Shown here piece by piece: positions 59,560 to 64,000 of a DNA stretch of 64,000 bases (position 1 is its first letter; the number at the start of each line of letters is the position of its first letter). The notes beneath the pieces were generated by a model that ran no database searches, was not told where the DNA came from, and saw only the letters and a list, made by a program, of their open reading frames with translations. The position numbers and the translations under genes are program-made. Source of the DNA: JAWXUK01 sp044432725 (GTDB lineage Bacteria > Bacillota > Clostridia > Oscillospirales > Oscillospiraceae); the NCBI GenBank assembly GCA_044432725.1, contig JAWXUL010000013.1, positions 1 through 64,000 of the forward strand, in the 5' to 3' direction.

Positions 59560-60231
59560 TTAGAACAGAAACACCATACCTACAATGCCTGAAAAAAACA
59601 CAAAGAACACAGGGTGGATTTTCCACGGACTGTGATACATCAGCCCCCAAATCACCAAAGCGAGGAAAATCCCAGCAGGGAAGATCACATTCCCAAGCTC
59701 TGTTTCTTTGGAAAAGCCCACCTCGGCTACTTGCAAGGCAGCAGCCACAATCAAAGCAGCAGAAGCCGGACGAATCCCATAAAAAACACCCTTTACCACA
59801 GGGCTATCTTGAAATTTCTCTAGCATGGTGGAAATGAAGAGAACGATTGCGATAGAAGGGGTGATGATGCCCAAGGTGGCAACAATCGCTCCCAAAAGTC
59901 CAGCAGAGTCAAATCCAACGTAAGAAGCCATGTTAATCCCCATAGGCCCAGGGGTGGATTCAGAAACAGCAATCATATTGGCAAGTTCTCCTTGGGTAAA
60001 CCAGCCAGTCCTTGCCCCTAAATCTTGCAAAAAAGGAATGGTGGCAAGACCTCCCCCCACCGAAAACATACCAACCTTAAAAAACTCTAAATAAAGCATC
60101 AGCAAACGAAAAAGAAATTCCCCCACAGTGTAAAAACCCATGATGGCAAATTCCCCAACCTCGTGGATGCCTTCTTCCACTGTGTGGATGCCTGATTCCA
60201 AAGATTCCCCTAAATTAAACTGATCCGTCAT
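59560..60231 (-). CDS. Chromate transporter-family protein, second half
   Basis: 223 residues; one of two half-size CHR proteins that together correspond to a full ChrA. The FFKVGMFSVGGGLATIPFLQDLGARTGWFTQGELANMIAVSESTPGPMGINMASYVGF block is diagnostic. Extra 25-residue acidic, hydrophilic N-terminus. The physiological anion is unknown; chromate activity is only a family label. It overlaps the first half by four bases (ATGA). Confidence 0.9.
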   Translation of the reverse strand: MTDQFNLGESLESGIHTVEEGIHEVGEFAIMGFYTVGEFLFRLLMLYLEFFKVGMFSVGGGLATIPFLQDLGARTGWFTQGELANMIAVSESTPGPMGINMASYVGFDSAGLLGAIVATLGIITPSIAIVLFISTMLEKFQDSPVVKGVFYGIRPASAALIVAAALQVAEVGFSKETELGNVIFPAGIFLALVIWGLMYHSPWKIHPVFFVFFSGIVGMVFLF

Positions 60232-60857
60232 TCTGATTCACCTTTTTTCTTCTCTTCTTTTTCCTTTTTCTGATAAAGAACATAGCCCAAAGCACCAGAA
60301 CAGATCACCAAAGTAATGGGTGAAGTGAAAAATTCAATCATTGGATGGATATCTGGATACAAATGCCCCAAAACCATCAAAGAAAACACAGCATAAAAAA
60401 TCCCACCAGTGGTCTTATCCACCAATGCCTCTTTCAAAATCTTCCAAGCAGCCCCACCTACCAAAACAGCAACGCAAGCTTTCACCCCGTTAAAGCCATG
60501 GTCAAAGAGTGGGTTTTCATTGACCCCAGAAAAGAAAGAGCCAATCACGGTAATCACAAAGACGCAAGGGGTGACAAGCCCTAGGGTAGCGACAATCCCC
60601 CCTAAGGTGCCTTTGTATTTTTTCCCGATAAAAGTAGCAGCATTCACGGCAATGATCCCAGGGGTACACTGCCCAATGGCGAAATAATCAGCCAATTCCC
60701 CTTCCTTTGCCCAGCCTTTTTTATCCACAATGGTACGCTGAAGGGTGGGGAGCATGGCATAACCTCCCCCAAAGGTTGTGGCGCCAAGGATAAAAAAGGT
60801 AAAATAAAGATCTAGCATGATATTTTTTTCAAAGGAAAACTTTTTTTCTTTGGACAT
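60228..60857 (-). CDS. Chromate transporter-family protein, first half
   Basis: 209 residues with the CHR signature FFILGATTFGGGYAMLPTLQRTIVDKKGWAKEGELADYFAIGQCTPGIIAVNAATFIG and five or six membrane segments. It overlaps the partner gene by ATGA, so equal expression of a heteromer is likely. A 27 bp tandem duplication lies in its 5' region. Confidence 0.9.
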   Translation of the reverse strand: MSKEKKFSFEKNIMLDLYFTFFILGATTFGGGYAMLPTLQRTIVDKKGWAKEGELADYFAIGQCTPGIIAVNAATFIGKKYKGTLGGIVATLGLVTPCVFVITVIGSFFSGVNENPLFDHGFNGVKACVAVLVGGAAWKILKEALVDKTTGGIFYAVFSLMVLGHLYPDIHPMIEFFTSPITLVICSGALGYVLYQKKEKEEKKKGESE

Positions 60858-60869
60858 AATATAGACTCC

Positions 60870-60918
60870 TTTTTATACTATTTGTGTTCTTTTGCATTTT
60901 TATACTATTTGTATTCTT
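60870..60918. repeat. 27 bp-period tandem duplication upstream of the chromate-transporter pair
   Basis: TTTTTATACTATTTGTGTTCTT (60870-60891) is repeated at 60897-60918 with one change (G to A). The inner copy directly flanks the ribosome binding site of the first gene. Confidence 0.9.
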
Positions 60919-60997
60919 CCCTCTTCGGCTTCTCTATGAAAGCCTGACCGAAAGACAGATGTTAATATCATACCATAAATTTTATTCCATTACAATA

Positions 60998-61026
60998 TTT
61001 ACAAAAGAAAAAATTTATGCTATAAT
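60998..61026 (+). promoter_or_regulatory. SigA promoter of yfbR-telA
   Basis: TTTACA (60998-61003), a 17 bp spacer and TATAAT (61021-61026). It lies 32 bp before the chosen ATG and excludes the longer upstream start. Confidence 0.8.
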
Positions 61027-61057
61027 GGAAAGGATACAGAGAGAAAGAGGTGTCCTT

Positions 61058-61639
61058 ATGCCAAAAGGCTTTTTTCCCATGATTTCTCGCATGAGATACA
61101 TCAATCGTTGGGGACTTATGCGCAATTCCTACCCTGAAAATATCCAAGAGCATTCTCACATGGTCGCTGTCCTTGCCCATGGTCTTGCCGTCATAGAAAA
61201 CAACCTATTTCAAGGGGAATATGACTTAGGGCAAGTAGCTTTGGTGGCACTGTACCACGATGCTTCGGAAATTTTCACAGGAGATCTCCCCACCCCCATC
61301 AAATACGATAATCCAGAAATACAAAAGGCATATCAATCCATCGAAACCATTGCAGAAGAAAAGCTATGTAACTTATTGCCCCCCTCTCTGCAAGAATCTT
61401 TTCGCCCTGTTTTATCAAACCAAGACGAAAAAATCCACGCCATCGTCAAAGCTGCTGACAAACTCTCTGCCTATATCAAATGTGTGGAAGAGGTCAAAGC
61501 AGGTAACAGCGAATTTCTCTCTGCCCAAAAGCAAACCAGAGCAGCCCTAGAAGAGAATCCCTTGCCCTCTCTGGACTATTTCATCCAAAATCTATTGCCA
61601 GAATTTCATTTAACTTTGGACCAATTACAAGAAGAATAG
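61058..61639 (+). CDS. YfbR-like 5'-deoxynucleotidase (HD domain)
   Basis: About 193 residues. HD-domain phosphohydrolase that removes 5' phosphate from deoxynucleoside monophosphates. FFPMISRMRYINRWGLMRNSYPENIQEHSHMVAVLAHGL and ALYHDASEIFTGDLPTPIKY contain the metal ligands (H...HD...D). Start 61058 has AGAGGTG upstream. Eleven bases separate it from telA. Confidence 0.9.
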   Translation: MPKGFFPMISRMRYINRWGLMRNSYPENIQEHSHMVAVLAHGLAVIENNLFQGEYDLGQVALVALYHDASEIFTGDLPTPIKYDNPEIQKAYQSIETIAEEKLCNLLPPSLQESFRPVLSNQDEKIHAIVKAADKLSAYIKCVEEVKAGNSEFLSAQKQTRAALEENPLPSLDYFIQNLLPEFHLTLDQLQEE

Positions 61640-61650
61640 GAGAAACCACC

Positions 61651-62880
61651 ATGACAAACGACATGAAACCAAGCCTAAGCTTTGGCACACCTGAAACAAC
61701 AGAACCAGCCCCTGTTGTCACCCCAGACCTTGCCCCTGTGGCACCTGCTGCCCCTACTGCCCCCTCTCTCACCCTGACCCCAGACCTTGCCCCCACTGGC
61801 ACTGTCATCCCAGAGCAAAGAGACGTGACCACCTCAGAAGAGAGCATCCTCTCTCCAGAGGAACTTGCTGAAGTGGAAAACTTTGCAAAACAAATCAACG
61901 TGGCTGACTCTGCGATGATTTTACAATATGGTGCTTCCACCCAAAAAGACGTGGCTTCTTTCTCTGAAAGCACACTACAATCAGTGCGTACCAAAGATTT
62001 AGGGGCTGTGGGCGACAATTTGACAGCTCTGATGAAAGAGTTGAAACAATTTGGCACAGAAGATCAAGAAGAAGCCAAAGGAATCAAAGGCTTCTTCAAG
62101 AAAAAAGCAGATGCCATTGAAACCATGCGTGCTGGTTATGCCACTGCAGAGGCAAATGTAGATAAAATCTCTAAAGAACTAGAAGCACATCAAGTGGTAT
62201 TGATGAAAGATATCGCTATGTTCGACCAACTTTATGATCTAAACACCAAATATTACAAAGAACTGACCATGTATATTTTGGCTGGTAAAAAAGCCCTTGT
62301 CTCTGCCAGAGAAGGGAAACTAAAAGAATTAGAAGCCAAGGCAAAAGCCTCTTCCTTGCCCCAAGATGCCCAAGAATTTAATGACTTTGCCAACCTTTGC
62401 AGTCGTTTCGAGAAAAAACTCCATGATTTGGATCTCACCAGAATGATTTCCATTCAAATGGGACCTCAAACCAGACTGCTCCAAAACAACAACACCTTGA
62501 TGGTGGAAAAATTGCAATCCTCTTTGGTCAACACCATTCCATTGTGGAAAAGTCAAATGGTCATCGCCATGGGCTTAGAGCACAGCGCCCAAGCTGCCCA
62601 CGCACAAAAAGCTGTGACAGACATGACAAATCAAATGCTGAAACAAAACGCTGATGCTTTGAAGATGAATACCATCAACACAGCTCGAGAAATGGAGCGT
62701 TCTATTGTGGATATTGATACCCTGAAACACACCAATCAACAACTGATTTCTACCCTTGATGAAGTGCTGAACATCCAACAAGAGGGGGCCGCCCAACGTC
62801 GCCAAGCAGAAGCAGAGCTTGGCAAAATCGAAGGGGAATTGCGTCAAAAATTATTGGAAATCCGTGACGGTTCTCGATAA
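61651..62880 (+). CDS. TelA/toxic anion resistance family protein
   Basis: 409 residues. The first ~60 are Pro/Ala/Thr-rich and disordered; the rest is helical with the TelA pattern (ADSAMILQYGASTQKDVASFSESTLQSVRTKDLGAVGDNLTALMKELK, and IQMGPQTRLLQNNNTLMVEKLQSSLVNTIPLWKSQMVIAMG). Linked to tellurite, lantibiotic or colicin resistance in other bacteria; often near TerD-type genes, absent here. Co-transcribed with yfbR. Confidence 0.9.
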   Translation: MTNDMKPSLSFGTPETTEPAPVVTPDLAPVAPAAPTAPSLTLTPDLAPTGTVIPEQRDVTTSEESILSPEELAEVENFAKQINVADSAMILQYGASTQKDVASFSESTLQSVRTKDLGAVGDNLTALMKELKQFGTEDQEEAKGIKGFFKKKADAIETMRAGYATAEANVDKISKELEAHQVVLMKDIAMFDQLYDLNTKYYKELTMYILAGKKALVSAREGKLKELEAKAKASSLPQDAQEFNDFANLCSRFEKKLHDLDLTRMISIQMGPQTRLLQNNNTLMVEKLQSSLVNTIPLWKSQMVIAMGLEHSAQAAHAQKAVTDMTNQMLKQNADALKMNTINTAREMERSIVDIDTLKHTNQQLISTLDEVLNIQQEGAAQRRQAEAELGKIEGELRQKLLEIRDGSR

Positions 62881-62925
62881 TCCCTTTCCTTCAGACGAGA
62901 GCAATCCCTATCATTGTCCAAATCA

Positions 62926-62955
62926 AAACCATCTTCTTAGGAAGATGGTTTTTTT
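62926..62955. terminator. Terminator shared by telA and tsaE
   Basis: An 11 bp perfect stem (AAACCATCTTC / GAAGATGGTTT), loop TTAG containing the tsaE stop, and a T-run on the plus strand. Confidence 0.85.
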
Positions 62956-63395
62956 ATCACAATTTCTCGCTCCTCTTCTCCTTTTCCTTGTGAAAATTCC
63001 ACTTGATACAGGGGGAACTCTTCTCCAAGCTCTTGCCAAAAACTCTCTGACAAAAGTTCTGCCCATTCCACCACACAGACCCCTTTATCATAAAAATATT
63101 CATCAAATCCCAATTCGTACAATGCATCTTCTGAAACATTCTCCCCCAAACGATACAAATCAAAATGATAGAGCGGTAATTCCCCCCCTTCATATTCTTG
63201 CACCAAGGTAAAGGTAGGGCTTGTCACAGGAGAGTCTATCCCCAAGCCCTTGCCAATCCCACGTGTCATGGCTGTTTTCCCCATGCCTAAACCACCATAA
63301 TAAAGAACAATGGCTGATTCAGGCAGACTTTTCCCCAATGCTTCCCCGATTGCTTCTGTTTCTGCTACAGATTGACTGAAATATTGATCACTCAT
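62937..63395 (-). CDS. tsaE: tRNA threonylcarbamoyladenosine biosynthesis ATPase TsaE
   Basis: About 152 residues. ATPase that drives turnover of TsaD-TsaB in t6A synthesis. Walker A in YYGGLGMGKTAMTRGIGKGLG, then SPTFTLVQEYEGG, LYHFDLYRL and the GFDEYFYDKGVCVVEWAE block. Start 63395 is chosen because the 19 codons upstream overlap the promoter. tsaB does not follow it; rimI and tsaD are 39 kb away. Confidence 0.93.
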   Translation of the reverse strand: MSDQYFSQSVAETEAIGEALGKSLPESAIVLYYGGLGMGKTAMTRGIGKGLGIDSPVTSPTFTLVQEYEGGELPLYHFDLYRLGENVSEDALYELGFDEYFYDKGVCVVEWAELLSESFWQELGEEFPLYQVEFSQGKGEEEREIVIKKPSS

Positions 63396-63423
63396 ACAAG
63401 CCTCCACCAAAAATTTTTTCTCT

Positions 63424-63452
63424 ATTATACCACGAACCCCTTTTCTTTTCAA
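63424..63452 (-). promoter_or_regulatory. SigA promoter of tsaE
   Basis: TTGAAA (63447-63452), a 17 bp spacer and TATAAT (63424-63429) on the minus strand. Its -10 lies in the left arm of a perfect inverted repeat, ATTATACCAC / GTGGTATAAT (63424-63433 and 63460-63469). Confidence 0.7.
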
Positions 63453-63469
63453 GAAAAAAGTGGTATAAT
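63441..63469 (+). promoter_or_regulatory. Probable promoter of the FtsW/RodA gene
   Basis: TATAAT (63464-63469) lies in the right arm of the inverted repeat; the -35 at 17 bp is only TTTTCT. It interleaves with the tsaE promoter. Confidence 0.5.
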
Positions 63470-63556
63470 AATAAATACACGCAAGTGGATCTCTAAAGTC
63501 CTCGTATCAATAGAGTGCAAAAAAGTGAAAATTTTTTTGTGCTCAAATTGTGCTAA

Positions 63557-63583
63557 AAAAAGTAAAGTCTCTTTACTTTTTCA
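63557..63583 (+). terminator. Terminator-like hairpin in the FtsW/RodA leader
   Basis: An 11 bp stem (AAAAAGTAAAG / CTTTACTTTTT) with a TCT loop and built-in T-run. It lies ~95 bp downstream of the promoter and ~90 bp before the gene. Mostly A-T pairs, so strength is uncertain. Confidence 0.5.
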
Positions 63584-63667
63584 AGGGAACAAAGAAAGAA
63601 ATTGTCCTTTTATTGTTTGGGTTTTTTAGGGTTCCCTAAATATCTTCTGAAAGTGGGTGGTGAGCCC

Positions 63668-64000
63668 TTGCGCTATTTCCTCCAAGATTTTATGGAAAAA
63701 GGGGACAAAGTACTCCTTGGTCTCTGTGTCCTTGCCAGTAGTTTTGGTTTGCTTTTGATTTATACCTCCACCCGTTGGATGGAAACCTATCGAGAAACGG
63801 GGATATATCGTGAAGTGACAGTACAATTTTTCGCCATACTCATTGGCATTGTACTTTATATTTTACTCTCTGTCATCGACTTTCAACGATTTGTGGAAAA
63901 GTTTTGGCAGTGGATTTTATGTTTTAATATTGTTTTTCTTTTGTTGTTGCTCACCCCTCTGGGTACCACAAATGACTCTGGAAATCTCAACTGGCTTGAT
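63668..64000 (+). CDS. FtsW/RodA/SpoVE family glycosyltransferase, N-terminal part
   Basis: The gene leaves the right edge after ~111 codons. SEDS proteins polymerise peptidoglycan with a class B PBP. Visible are the first membrane segments: DKVLLGLCVLASSFGLLLIYTS, VTVQFFAILIGIVLYILLSVIDFQRF, and WQWILCFNIVFLLLLLTPLG. The start is uncertain: TTG 63668 (behind GGTGGTGAG), ATG 63692 or GTG 63653 are all in frame. The spacing DxxRF/DFQRF region and short N-tail favour RodA. Confidence 0.75.
   Translation, partial: MRYFLQDFMEKGDKVLLGLCVLASSFGLLLIYTSTRWMETYRETGIYREVTVQFFAILIGIVLYILLSVIDFQRFVEKFWQWILCFNIVFLLLLLTPLGTTNDSGNLNWLD

Overview
The window looks like a chromosomal segment of a low-GC, anaerobic, Gram-positive bacterium of the class Clostridia. 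The evidence is: near-consensus SigA promoters (TTGACA/TATAAT with 16-18 bp spacers), purine-rich AGGAGG-type ribosome binding sites, many hairpin-plus-T-run terminators, a perfect CIRCE operator, an anaerobic (NrdD/NrdG) ribonucleotide reductase under NrdR boxes, Firmicute markers (DUF2508, DUF896, YlmH, YmdB, ComFB, YitT, PgeF, TelA) and a SpoIID-type protein. Genus cannot be fixed from the sequence.

Layout. 1-160: divergent promoters between a clipped gene (probably tRNA-dihydrouridine synthase) and an ABC-F ATPase. 1.9-6.7 kb: minus-strand cluster of a YiiX-like protein, recG, a GNAT/C_GCAxxG_C_C fusion and mutY. 6.8-13.8 kb (minus): pyruvate kinase, tex plus an SGNH hydrolase, a PilZ protein plus signal peptidase I, and comFB. 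14.2-23.9 kb: proS, polA, CIRCE-controlled htpG, then a plus-strand run of ACT protein, UPF0210, rimI and tsaD. 24-29.3 kb: small lipoprotein and membrane protein, pgeF plus a peptide-type binding lipoprotein, DUF2508, degV. 29.6-35.9 kb: a type IIA topoisomerase pair followed by yitT and a transglutaminase-like lipoprotein. 36.0-44.1 kb: three tRNAs, NrdR-controlled nrdDG, mnmA, a Na/Pi cotransporter, and glyS behind a leader terminator. 44.3-53.7 kb: an accessory island with one strong promoter driving a SNF2-type helicase and a 2324-residue protein with two Hsp90/sacsin-like ATPase folds and a C-terminal zinc cluster. 54-64 kb: tRNAs, ylmH, a SpoIID-like gene, ymdB, tRNA-Val, a zinc-ribbon/LRR protein, a CPBP protease, a split chromate transporter, yfbR plus telA, tsaE, and the start of an FtsW/RodA-family gene.

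Most of the window is housekeeping: translation (proS, glyS, mnmA, rimI, tsaD, tsaE, tRNAs), DNA maintenance (polA, recG, mutY, topoisomerase) and envelope functions. The candidate for an undescribed system is the 44.3-53.7 kb two-gene module. It is visibly AT-richer than its surroundings, lies between glyS and tRNA genes, and has the combination of translocase and giant GHKL ATPase typical of defence genes, but no recognisable nuclease or methyltransferase. Its function is inference.
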